Source: Oribacterium sp. UBA3737 (GTDB lineage: Bacteria > Bacillota_A > Clostridia > Lachnospirales > Lachnospiraceae). From it: DNA of 17,835 nt. The notes beneath the pieces are model-generated. The model did no database searches and was not told where the DNA came from. It worked only from the letters and a program-made list of their open reading frames with translations. Of this stretch, positions 6,969-14,419 are shown one piece after another. The position numbers and the translations under genes are program-made. Within the stretch, counting starts at the first letter, position 1, and every line of letters begins with the position of its first letter. The stretch lies in the NCBI GenBank assembly GCA_002371295.1, contig DFGZ01000169.1:1-17835 (forward strand), read 5' to 3'.

Positions 6969-8780
6969 TCATTCAAGAATCTTTATTCTTCCTTCACCGT
7001 ATGGATCAGAGTACTTACCTCCTATGGTTCCTCCCAGTTCCTCAGTGATGTACTCTATGAGCACCTGGTTGTCCAGCTTCACTCTGTCTTGGATGACCTT
7101 GTCTCCATCAAACATGGTGAAACCGTCTCCCTTGTCCTGAATAGTGTAATCGTGACATGACAGAGTGTAGGTTGCCTTCGGATCTATCGGCTTGTCACCT
7201 ACCTTGACATTCTGAACTCTCCTTTCACCCTTGATTTCCACGAACATAGAATTATCGTCAGAGATGCAGGGTGAATCAATCTTTGTGTTGACCTCGTAGG
7301 AAAGACCTGAGACCTGAAGGAATCCGCCGCACTCATCAGGAATGGAACGGGCTCCCCATTCAAGTGCATCCAGAACCTGCTGTCCCGTAACTTCTATGGT
7401 GGAGATCATATTTCCATAAGGAAATACATTGATTATATCTTCGTATGTAATGTCACCCTTTTCGATATTTGCCCTTATAGATCCGCCATTTGCAATGGCT
7501 ATATCTGAACCTGTATACCATCTGTAGGCATCTGCACAGAAATCACCGATGTTGGTTTCAGCCCGTCTCACCATTCGTATAGGATTTCCCTTATTATCTT
7601 TTTCCTTAGGATCATTGACTGTCAGGTCAACCTCTGTCTTAGCCACAACTTCCTCCATCTTTTTCGAAAGCTCAGCGTCGATTTCCTTAACCAGATCACC
7701 GATCTCGTTATCTATTCCCAGAAGCTCCGGTGCAGAATCCTTGTTGGGCCAGCTCCATACATCGGTCTTCAGGATCTCCTTATCAGCAGAAATGTGGCTG
7801 TAGCCTATGCAGTTAAGCTTTGTTCCGACAGCAGATCTCGTAACATCCTTTCCACTCTTATCCTTCATGACGATCTGTTCTGTATCATGGCTGTGACCAT
7901 CCAGAAATACATCAATACCCTCAGTATGTTCGATTATATCCTTATAGGTCCATGGACTGTAGACATCATAAAGTCCCATATGTCCGATCAAATATACAAG
8001 GTCAGCCCCTTCTTTTCTTACATCATCAACAGCCTTCTGTACGGCATCGTAAACCTTCTCACCGGTCTCATCCTGAAGGAATCCGTATATATAATTACCT
8101 TTTTCATCCTGAAAATATTTCGGTGTAGAAGTGGTTATGGAGGTCGGAGTAGTCACGCCCACAAAACCTATCTTCATTCCCGCTGCTTCCTTTATGGCAT
8201 AAGGTTCAAAAACCAGTTCATCGTTTTTCGTGAAGTTACAGCAGATATACTTATACTCCGCTTCATTTTCTGCAAGCTTCAGAAAATCCTCCATTCCGTA
8301 GTCAAATTCATGATTTCCCGGAATGGCAAAATCATAGTCAAGCTCATTCATTATCTTAACTATGTCTTCACCCTTTGTAAGGGTACCCACAGCTTCACCC
8401 TGAATAGCGTCTCCGTCATCCACCAGAATAGTCTCATAGCCCTCTGCCTCCAGCCTGTCCCTGATGGCTTTAAGTCCCGCATATCCGAAGCCTTCATCGA
8501 TACCGCAGTGAACATCACTGGTAAAAAGGATATAGACCTCGCCGTTCTTCTCGCTCTTTTCCTGCAGAGCATCCTGCTTGCCTGAAGACATATCGGAAGA
8601 ATCTGCTGCCTCAGTTTCCTTTTCCTGTGCGACAGCTTCTGTACTTTCTGCTGCGGTCGGTGCCTTTGCCGGCTCAATGTCCGTAGCACCGCACCCCACT
8701 GCAGTTCCCAGCATCATAAGAGAAAGAAATCCGGCTATAAAACCTTTTAATTCTCCTGATAATAAACACTTCTTACTCAA
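6969..8780 (-). CDS. UshA-like 5'-nucleotidase / metallophosphoesterase lipoprotein
   Basis: This is a 603-residue exported enzyme. A basic, hydrophobic leader ends at TAVGC, making Cys30 the likely lipid anchor; a low-complexity Ala/Glu/Ser linker (about 33-80) follows. The catalytic metallophosphatase domain shows FTSDVHCG (Asp89, His91), DDGDAIQG, GNHEFDYG, IGHMG and DGHSHD. The C-terminal nucleotide-binding domain shows RAETNIGDF, IANGGSIRANI, VFPYGN and GDGFTMFDG. The family hydrolyses nucleotides to nucleosides and phosphate outside the membrane, using two metal ions. The start is probably a TTG at 8780, because AAGGAGG sits 8 nt ahead of it. The in-frame GTG at 8813 has no site, and the ATG just after the AAGGAGG is out of frame and too close. 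The gene is bounded by terminators on both sides, so it is probably its own transcription unit. Confidence 0.92.
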   Translation of the reverse strand: MSKKCLLSGELKGFIAGFLSLMMLGTAVGCGATDIEPAKAPTAAESTEAVAQEKETEAADSSDMSSGKQDALQEKSEKNGEVYILFTSDVHCGIDEGFGYAGLKAIRDRLEAEGYETILVDDGDAIQGEAVGTLTKGEDIVKIMNELDYDFAIPGNHEFDYGMEDFLKLAENEAEYKYICCNFTKNDELVFEPYAIKEAAGMKIGFVGVTTPTSITTSTPKYFQDEKGNYIYGFLQDETGEKVYDAVQKAVDDVRKEGADLVYLIGHMGLYDVYSPWTYKDIIEHTEGIDVFLDGHSHDTEQIVMKDKSGKDVTRSAVGTKLNCIGYSHISADKEILKTDVWSWPNKDSAPELLGIDNEIGDLVKEIDAELSKKMEEVVAKTEVDLTVNDPKEKDNKGNPIRMVRRAETNIGDFCADAYRWYTGSDIAIANGGSIRANIEKGDITYEDIINVFPYGNMISTIEVTGQQVLDALEWGARSIPDECGGFLQVSGLSYEVNTKIDSPCISDDNSMFVEIKGERRVQNVKVGDKPIDPKATYTLSCHDYTIQDKGDGFTMFDGDKVIQDRVKLDNQVLIEYITEELGGTIGGKYSDPYGEGRIKILE

Positions 8781-8848
8781 TTTCCATACCTCCTTCACAA
8801 TAATTCTTCTCACTGTTTAGCATCGACACAAAACCATATCTTATAATG

Positions 8849-8879
8849 CGGGCGCTCAAGGTAATTATTGGAACGCCCG
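8849..8879 (-). promoter_or_regulatory. Hairpin in the 5'-nucleotidase leader region
   Basis: CGGGCG (8849-8854) and CGCCCG (8874-8879) form a 6-bp all-G/C stem around a 19-nt loop, about 70 nt ahead of the TTG start and after the preceding gene's terminator. No U-run follows, so it is not a terminator. No known riboswitch was recognised, and no promoter with good boxes was found in 8781-8937. Function unknown. Confidence 0.3.
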
Positions 8880-8937
8880 GCACTATACGCTACTGTGTCC
8901 CTTATAGTTTTCTCATCTGCATCATAGCGTTATAATC

Positions 8938-8966
8938 AAAAAAACTCCTCAGCATTTGCCGAAGAG
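8938..8966 (-). terminator. Intrinsic terminator following the GH105 gene
   Basis: On the minus strand CTCTTCGGC, loop AAAT, then GCTGAGGAG form nine pairs (two are G-U) followed by seven U. The plus strand would have two mismatches, so the element is directional. It lies about 100 nt beyond the GH105 stop at 9064. Confidence 0.7.
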
Positions 8967-8975
8967 CTTTCTATT

Positions 8976-8995
8976 ATGATGTGTGTGTCAAAAGT
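8976..8995 (+). repeat. Solo copy of the end sequence of the 17.5-kb structured element
   Basis: ATGATG-TGTGTG-TCAAAAGT at 8976-8995 matches the right end of the element at 17547-17819 (read inverted) at 16 of 20 positions, including the core G-x-GTCAAAAGT. No second inverted end is visible within 8800-9070, so this is either a remnant or an independent use of the same site. Confidence 0.4.
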
Positions 8996-9063
8996 CGATA
9001 TCGGACCGCTTCGCGTGTTAAACTATTGCGTATGCTGCTGTTTTAACAGCTTTATATTTACCA

Positions 9064-10212
9064 TTACGATGCCATCGCAAGCATTCCGTTACATCCAAAA
9101 TATCTGAGGGCCTCAACCAGTGCAAGTATAGTCAGGGACTGTCCGTAGGCCATGGGGGCGATTAGGATGTTTTTATAATGCTCTCTGTCCATGCCCATAC
9201 CTGTTCCGCCGGAAACATTGAGCACCGTACCATCCTTATCGATGTTGGACAGGATTCCACGGATGGCTCTCAATGCACACTGCTTATAGGAGTCATCAAG
9301 TATTCCAAGCTCCAGTCCCTTTATGATACCCGCTGCGATTGCGGCAGAACCGGAAACCTCTTCGTAACTTGAAGGATCGTCAAGCACCGTATGCCAGAGC
9401 CCGCTTTCAGCCTGCAGCTTCTTTAATGCTGAGACCTGAGCCTTAAAGCAATCCACAATGATGCTTTTTACTCCCGGATTAAGAGGCTCTTTAAAATCAC
9501 TGAGATAATCAAGGATTCCCAGGGTGAACCAGCTGTTTCCACGGCACCAGAAGACACCTCCGAAATTATCCTGTCTGTTGAAGCTCCAGCCATGATAGAA
9601 AAGTCCTGTCTCCTTGTCGTAAAGGTACTTTATGTGCATCAGTACCTGATGGATTCCTTCATTGATCCACTCGACATTATGGTACTTCTGTCCCATACGA
9701 TTCAGGAACAGAACAGTCATGAAGATGGTATCGATCCACATCTCATTCTCATTGAGCCTTACGCCAAGCCTGTCACCATTGGCACTGGTCACATGCTGAA
9801 AGCCCCCTTCCTTCGTTCTGGGAAGACAGTTCATGAGCCATTCGGCCCAGCTTAAACACAGCTCTTCATAGTTCTTATCATGAACCTTTTCATTGAGTTC
9901 TGTAAGTGTAAGCAGGGGGGTAGTTGTGTTAATGTTTCTGGACGGAAGTCCCTGCTCTATATTTTTGTCGAACCAGCTCCTGAGGAAGCCGAGCTGCTCT
10001 TTTGAGCCATCTATGTCCATCTTCTTCATCAGGCCATACAGTCCTATTCCCTGAGGCCAGTCCCATTCGCTTATGCCGAAATCTCTTTTGAAGTATCCTA
10101 CAGCCTCGCCCTTCTCCTTAAGCTCCGACTCGTTTTCCGGGCCATCAAGATTCATAAGCTTCTGTATCACCAGTTCAAGTTTTGTTTTTAATTCTTTTTT
10201 GTTGATCTCCAT
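9064..10212 (-). CDS. GH105 unsaturated rhamnogalacturonyl hydrolase (YteR/YesR type)
   Basis: A 382-residue (alpha/alpha)6-barrel hydrolase with family landmarks WDWPQGIGLYGL (50-61), NEMWIDTIFMTVLFL with Asp161 as the expected general acid/base (Asp143 in B. subtilis YteR), GLFYHGWSF (203-211), VFWCRGNSWF (220-229), YEEVSGSAAIAAGII and APMAYGQSLTILALVEALR near the C-terminus. GH105 enzymes remove the 4,5-unsaturated galacturonate left on rhamnogalacturonan fragments by lyases, typically releasing it from rhamnose. There is no signal peptide, so it acts in the cytoplasm on imported small oligosaccharides. ATG is at 10212; AGGAG lies about 12 nt upstream, slightly long. It is divergent from the AraC-type regulator across 89 bp and followed by its own terminator. 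Specificity for glucuronyl rather than galacturonyl substrates cannot be excluded. Confidence 0.9.
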   Translation of the reverse strand: MEINKKELKTKLELVIQKLMNLDGPENESELKEKGEAVGYFKRDFGISEWDWPQGIGLYGLMKKMDIDGSKEQLGFLRSWFDKNIEQGLPSRNINTTTPLLTLTELNEKVHDKNYEELCLSWAEWLMNCLPRTKEGGFQHVTSANGDRLGVRLNENEMWIDTIFMTVLFLNRMGQKYHNVEWINEGIHQVLMHIKYLYDKETGLFYHGWSFNRQDNFGGVFWCRGNSWFTLGILDYLSDFKEPLNPGVKSIIVDCFKAQVSALKKLQAESGLWHTVLDDPSSYEEVSGSAAIAAGIIKGLELGILDDSYKQCALRAIRGILSNIDKDGTVLNVSGGTGMGMDREHYKNILIAPMAYGQSLTILALVEALRYFGCNGMLAMAS

Positions 10213-10242
10213 TTAAACAAATATCTCCTAAATACATTTTGG

Positions 10243-10271
10243 TTTACAGGTTTACCTGGTACATTTATACT
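10243..10271 (+). promoter_or_regulatory. Candidate araC-type gene promoter with internal palindrome
   Basis: TTTACA (10243-10248) and TATACT (10266-10271), each 5/6 to consensus, are separated by exactly 17 bp; transcription would begin near 10278, about 24 nt before the ATG. The spacer holds the palindrome CAGGT-TT-ACCTG (10247-10258), overlapping a tandem GGTTTAC repeat (10241-10255). Lying between two divergent genes, it is a good candidate operator for both. No equally good promoter was found for the GH105 direction. Confidence 0.5.
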
Positions 10272-10301
10272 GATATATACTTTCCGCATTGTGAGGTCAT
10301 C

Positions 10302-11219
10302 ATGGTAGAACCTGTTATTGAAACAAACGAAAAACTGACTCTTTTCTGCTCCATTGACGGTCTTGCCGTCGAGCATAAGGTACGCTACGGACAGTACGAC
10401 ATGAAGATAAAACATTTCCATCCGGAATATGAGATCTTCTACATACTTGACGGACAGCGTGACTTCTTTTTTGATAACAGAATCTATCATGCCAGAAAAG
10501 GTGACCTTATACTCATCGATTCAAATCTCATTCACATGACCCAGTCAACGGGAGTTGACGATCTCGGTCACAACCGGATCATCCTTTATATCACTCCCGA
10601 CAGAATGAAAAGCATGGAAGCTAAGTTTCCATCTCTGAGTCTTACACGTTTTTTCAGGATGAATTACGGTGTCTATCATCTGACATCTGAACAGCAGGAA
10701 CGCTTCATGGACTTCTACTACAACTTCAAAAAGGAGTATCAGGAGAAGAAAAGCAATTATCTTCTTTCCATGGAGCTCTGTACCATAGAACTTCTCATTC
10801 ACATGACAAGAGATCTGCAACGTTCGGACGTAACTGCCGATGAGAAGTGTGAAAACAAAAACTTCCGGCATGCCTACGAGATAGCTGATTATCTGTCAGA
10901 GCACTTCAGCGATGATATAGACCTTGATTTTCTGGCCAGAAAATTCTATCTCAGCAAATACTATCTCTGCCGTACATTCCGGGAAGTTACAGGCTACAAC
11001 ATCCGTGAATACATTAACATCTACCGTATCAGGTCCGCAAAGCAGCTTTTGGAAGAGTCCGACGAAAGCATTGACACAATAGCCGGAAAAGTCGGATACC
11101 ATTCAGTGACTCATTTTGAAAAGATTTTTAAATCCTATATGAATGTCTCGCCGCTCAAATACCGAAAGCAGCGTAATGTCTACGTCAGCATGATACCCGT
11201 TGTAAATCATCTGAGCTGA
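10302..11219 (+). CDS. AraC-family transcriptional regulator with cupin sensor domain
   Basis: 305 residues from the ATG at 10302, which has GTGAGG 5 nt upstream; a longer reading from a TTG at 10239 would overlap the promoter. The N-terminal half is a cupin-like ligand domain with HFHPEYEIFYILDGQRDFF (38-56) and GDLILIDSNLIH. The C-terminal AraC domain has two helix-turn-helix units: LDFLARKFYLSKYYLCRTF (208-226) and IDTIAGKVGYHSVTHFEKIF (257-276), ending VSPLKYRKQ. This layout is that of sugar-responsive activators such as rhamnose and pectin regulators in Firmicutes. Being divergent from GH105 and beside the TRAP and rha genes, it probably activates the locus in response to rhamnose or a rhamnogalacturonan fragment; that is inference. 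Its 3' end runs into the first arm of the downstream hairpin cluster. Confidence 0.9.
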   Translation: MVEPVIETNEKLTLFCSIDGLAVEHKVRYGQYDMKIKHFHPEYEIFYILDGQRDFFFDNRIYHARKGDLILIDSNLIHMTQSTGVDDLGHNRIILYITPDRMKSMEAKFPSLSLTRFFRMNYGVYHLTSEQQERFMDFYYNFKKEYQEKKSNYLLSMELCTIELLIHMTRDLQRSDVTADEKCENKNFRHAYEIADYLSEHFSDDIDLDFLARKFYLSKYYLCRTFREVTGYNIREYINIYRIRSAKQLLEESDESIDTIAGKVGYHSVTHFEKIFKSYMNVSPLKYRKQRNVYVSMIPVVNHLS

Positions 11220-11310
11220 CAGCGGATGATATCCCCTAAACCATCATCCGCTGTCTCAGTGCCGGAGTTTGCCGCACTGAGACATTTTTAGTTTTACTGT
11301 CTCCGGCACT
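11218..11310. terminator. Cluster of overlapping hairpins between convergent araC-type gene and dctM
   Basis: Three perfect pairings share sequence. A: GACAGCGGATGAT (11218-11230) with ATCATCCGCTGTC (11243-11255). B: GTCTCAGTGC (11253-11262) with GCACTGAGAC (11274-11283), followed by ATTTTTAGTTTT. C: AGTGCCGGAG (11259-11268) with CTCCGGCACT (11301-11310). B is a good plus-strand terminator for the AraC-type gene; B and C exclude each other. A small hairpin GATGAT-TTCAA-ATCATC (11338-11354) overlaps the dctM stop on the other strand. Confidence 0.7.
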
Positions 11311-11352
11311 ATGGGTTCATGGGTTCTGTTACGGTCCGATGATTTCAAATCA

Positions 11353-12666
11353 TCAGATAAGTCCGAGAGTCTTCGGAAGCCATTCTGATATGGCGGGTAC
11401 AAAGGTTACGAACAAAAGTGCTGTAACTATGACTGCAAAGTAGGGCACAAGACGCTTTATGACTGTCTCGACCTTAAGCTTCGCAACCGAACATCCCACA
11501 AAAAGTACACTTCCTACAGGCGGAGTCACTGTTCCGATAGCCAGATTCATTACCATCATGACACCGAACTGGATCTCGTCCATGCCTACGCTCTTTGCCA
11601 CAGGGAGGAAAATCGGAGTAAAGATCATAAGCGCAGGTGCCATATCCATGAAGGTTCCCACGATGAGCAGGATGATATTAATGATAAGAAGTATGACCAC
11701 CCTGTTGTCTGAAACAGAAAGAAGAAGTGAACTGATGGCCTGAGGAAGTCCTGTGAAGGAAAGAACGAAGCTGAGGACCTGGGATGCACCGATGATGAGC
11801 ATAACGATTGTAGTCATGGTTCCCGCATCCACAAGCACCTTGTAGATATCCTTAAGTCCTATGCTCCTGTATACGAAAAATGCAAGTAAAAATGCATAGA
11901 TAACCGCAACGCCGGCTGCCTCTGTAGGTGAGAAAAGTCCGGAAAGTATGCCGCCGATGATGATGACTATCATGAGAAGTGAAGGGACAGCACGTATAAA
12001 GGTCTCCCAGGCTTCCTTCATGCTGATCTTTTCTGCTCTCTTTACAACATAACCATGCTGTGCCGCATAGGCAAATGCTACCGCTCCGCAAAGGCCTGCC
12101 CACAAAAGTCCCGGAATCCATCCGGCCATGAGCAGTGCTGCAACAGAGGTTCCGCCTGCTGCCGCAGAATATACGATGAAAGCATTGGTAGGAGGTATGA
12201 GCTGACCTACAGGAGCTGTTGCAATGTTTGTTGCCGCCGCAAATGCCTCATCATAGCCCTGATCCTTCTCGAGAGGATTCATAACACCGCCGATTGCTGT
12301 TGCTGCTGCAATTCCCGAGCCTGAAAGTGAACCAAAAATGGTATTGCCGGCTATGTTTGTGAGGGCCAGTGAACCCGGAACCCTGCCGAGCACAAGAAGT
12401 GCCAGATCGATGATCCTCTGGGCGATACCCCCGTTACTCATAAGTGTTCCCGCAAGAATGAAGAAAGGAACTGCAAGAAGAGAGAAGGAATCTATACCGC
12501 TTGCCATCTTCTGTGCGGAAATGAACATTCCAAACTGCGGGTCCATAAACATTATTATGGTAACAAGTGCCGAAGAGATAATGCTGAAAGAGATGGGTAC
12601 CTTCATAAAAAGAAGGAAGAAAAATACCACGAGAAGTACTATTGCTGCCTGTGCCTGCATCATCAT
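11353..12666 (-). CDS. dctM: TRAP transporter large membrane subunit (DctM family)
   Basis: A 437-residue integral membrane protein of about twelve helices with the DctM pattern: a hydrophobic start (AAIVLLVVFFFLLFMKVPISF), LLAVPFFILAGTLMSNGGIA, NTIFGSLSGSGIAAATAIGG, IATAPVGQLIPPTNAFIVY and PALMIFTPIFLPVAKSVGMD. DctM is the ion-coupled channel part of TRAP systems, which use a sodium or proton gradient to import carboxylates delivered by the DctP binding protein. It overlaps dctQ by 4 nt (ATGA), so translation is coupled. Three consecutive ATG codons follow an AAGGAGG site; the first (12666) is only 4 nt from it, so starts at 12663 or 12660 are equally plausible. It is last in the operon. A free carboxylate on the substrate fits an unsaturated galacturonyl sugar. 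Confidence 0.93.
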   Translation of the reverse strand: MMMQAQAAIVLLVVFFFLLFMKVPISFSIISSALVTIIMFMDPQFGMFISAQKMASGIDSFSLLAVPFFILAGTLMSNGGIAQRIIDLALLVLGRVPGSLALTNIAGNTIFGSLSGSGIAAATAIGGVMNPLEKDQGYDEAFAAATNIATAPVGQLIPPTNAFIVYSAAAGGTSVAALLMAGWIPGLLWAGLCGAVAFAYAAQHGYVVKRAEKISMKEAWETFIRAVPSLLMIVIIIGGILSGLFSPTEAAGVAVIYAFLLAFFVYRSIGLKDIYKVLVDAGTMTTIVMLIIGASQVLSFVLSFTGLPQAISSLLLSVSDNRVVILLIINIILLIVGTFMDMAPALMIFTPIFLPVAKSVGMDEIQFGVMMVMNLAIGTVTPPVGSVLFVGCSVAKLKVETVIKRLVPYFAVIVTALLFVTFVPAISEWLPKTLGLI

Positions 12667-13157
12667 GCTGCCTCCTTTTCTGTCATTCCGGTCTCAGTCT
12701 TTTCCTGCCTGACCAGAGAGATAAGTCTTGGGACTGTATAGAAAACCATGAGACAGCCCGCCACAGGAACTCCCATGTAGTAGAACTGCATCGGCATCTG
12801 AAGCGCTGCTGAAACCTGACCGGCTGCGTTCAGGGTTACCATGATTCCGCCCACGATAAACACCGAAACACTGAGAAGGAGGATGAGAGCTTCGATGAAG
12901 ATAGCATTGATCTTCCTGCCTTTTTCAGAAAAGGTGTCCACAAGAAATTCGATAGCGATATGCTGATTCTTTCCGTATGCGTAAGGAACTCCAAGCATTG
13001 TAAGCCAGATAAGGGCATATCTCATAAATTCCTCAGTCCAGTCTGCTGCATGATTGAGAACGAATCTGGTAAAGATCTGCCAGAAATTTGCTCCTACCAT
13101 GCAAACGATGAGAACAGCCATGATTGTTTCTATGATTCTGTTAACTTTCTTTGTCAT
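12663..13157 (-). CDS. dctQ: TRAP transporter small membrane subunit (DctQ family)
   Basis: 164 residues, four membrane segments (about 8-28, 45-63, 86-108 and 125-147), matching the length and topology of DctQ proteins. The family motif region ANFWQIFTRFVLNHAADWTEEFMRYALIWL (the Trp-Thr-Glu-Glu turn after helix 1) is present, followed by GVPYAYGKNQHIAIEF. DctQ forms the membrane complex with DctM and is needed for transport. The start at 13157 has AAGGAGG 5 nt upstream, and that site overlaps the dctP stop codon; the two genes are 10 nt apart. Its stop overlaps the dctM start. Confidence 0.9.
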   Translation of the reverse strand: MTKKVNRIIETIMAVLIVCMVGANFWQIFTRFVLNHAADWTEEFMRYALIWLTMLGVPYAYGKNQHIAIEFLVDTFSEKGRKINAIFIEALILLLSVSVFIVGGIMVTLNAAGQVSAALQMPMQFYYMGVPVAGCLMVFYTVPRLISLVRQEKTETGMTEKEAA

Positions 13158-13167
13158 TTCGCCCTCC

Positions 13168-14190
13168 TTAATTGCTGTAAAGCTCTATATCATCATAAAG
13201 TGCTTTATATTCTTCACCCTGAGCCATGTACTCCTGATGAAGCGGCTGAACCGCATTTATGAATGCTGTCTTATCTATATCCTTATAGATTGTCACACCA
13301 TGCTGCTTTGCTTCTTCTATAGCTGCATCCATCATGGAATTGTAAACTGACTTGAAGTTGTCATTGGTCTCGGAAAGTGCCTTTTCAAGAGCCTGCTGCT
13401 GAGCCTCTGTGAGAGAATTCCAGGTCTTTGTGCTGATGATGTAAATGTCCGGTGAGTACTGATGCTCAGTATAGGTGTAGGAGCTTACCAGATCCTCATG
13501 TCCGTTAACGGTCAGCGCAAGCTCTGTGTTCTCCGCACCGTCTACGATTCCCTGCTGGAGAGCCGAATAAGTCTCGCTGGAAGACATGGGAACAGGTGTA
13601 GCACCCATGGCCGAGATCATGCCCATGGAGGTACTGCTGACCATTGACCTTATCTTCATACCGGTAAGATCCGATGGATCGTCAACGCACACATCCTTCT
13701 TGAGATAATAGTTTCTGGAACCGTTTGCGTAGTAGCCGATGGCGATAAATCCCTGATCCGCTGTGGATCTGAAAAGCTTCTTTACTGCCTCACTCTTCTC
13801 CATGGCCTCATAATAGTGTTCCTGACTGGTGAACAGATAGGGCAGGGCGAATATGGCGTATCTGTTGTCAAACTGCCCCAAAGTATTGGAACTTACCTTA
13901 GCCATGTCCAGGATGCCCGCCTGAACCATCTCTACCTCTTCCGTCTCAGAACCAAGCTGTCCGCTTGGGTAAATTTTGATTGAAATTTCACCATTGGAAT
14001 CCTTCATGGCAAAGTCACTGAACTTTGCTATGGTATCCGCAATTTCTGACCCGTCCTGCTGATTATGTGCAAGCTTGAGCTGTACTGCTCCGCTGAGATC
14101 AGCCGCCTTGACGCTTACAAAAGTTCCGGCCGCCAATATGAGCGCACAAGCCGTAAATGCCGTTCCTACGCGCTTCAATACTTTATTCAT
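13168..14190 (-). CDS. dctP: TRAP transporter solute-binding protein (DctP family)
   Basis: 340 residues. Residues 1-29 are a Sec signal peptide ending SVKA-AD (signal peptidase I type), with no lipobox cysteine at the cleavage point. The mature part is a DctP fold: LKLAHNQQDGSEIADTIAKF, IKIYPSGQLGSETEEVEMVQ, IFALPYLFTSQEHYY, DLTGMKIRSM (Arg expected to hold the substrate carboxylate), MGATPVPMSSSETYSALQQG and IVDGAENTE. The protein captures an acidic ligand and hands it to DctQM. The neighbouring GH105 and rhamnose genes suggest an unsaturated galacturonyl-rhamnose disaccharide or a free uronate; this is inference. ATG at 14190 follows AAGGAG by 9 nt. First gene of the operon. Surface retention of a non-lipidated binding protein in a Gram-positive is unusual. 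Confidence 0.92.
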   Translation of the reverse strand: MNKVLKRVGTAFTACALILAAGTFVSVKAADLSGAVQLKLAHNQQDGSEIADTIAKFSDFAMKDSNGEISIKIYPSGQLGSETEEVEMVQAGILDMAKVSSNTLGQFDNRYAIFALPYLFTSQEHYYEAMEKSEAVKKLFRSTADQGFIAIGYYANGSRNYYLKKDVCVDDPSDLTGMKIRSMVSSTSMGMISAMGATPVPMSSSETYSALQQGIVDGAENTELALTVNGHEDLVSSYTYTEHQYSPDIYIISTKTWNSLTEAQQQALEKALSETNDNFKSVYNSMMDAAIEEAKQHGVTIYKDIDKTAFINAVQPLHQEYMAQGEEYKALYDDIELYSN

Positions 14191-14419
14191 GTGCTTTTTC
14201 TCCTTATCTCCAAAGACAGGCTCCTGAATCTCACCTGTCGATCATCATAGTTTTACCGATCTGAAAATAAACGAGATTTACGCCGGCCGGCTGAAAACTC
14301 CTTATTTCGCAAACTATTTAAACTGTAGCTATATTAGCATTTTAATGTTCAGATTTATCTTTTTTTATTGCAATTTTCAAGTGATTTTCAAACAAAATTG
14401 CGGTACAAAAACAGCCCCG
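14191..14419 (-). promoter_or_regulatory. Upstream region of the TRAP operon
   Basis: This 229-bp gap separates the ydcF-like gene from dctP. A candidate extended -10, TGC-TAATAT on the minus strand (14331-14339), lies in an AT-rich stretch, with no convincing -35. Inside the resulting leader of about 135 nt is a perfect 10-bp palindrome GCCGGCCGGC (14282-14291), strikingly G+C-rich for its surroundings and a possible operator. No clear terminator follows the ydcF-like gene, so read-through into dctP is possible. Confidence 0.35.

Noticed and set aside
7794..8585. 263-codon plus-strand frame opposite the 5'-nucleotidase
   Set aside because: The nucleotidase motifs are unambiguous on the minus strand, and the antisense frame has no plausible start context.
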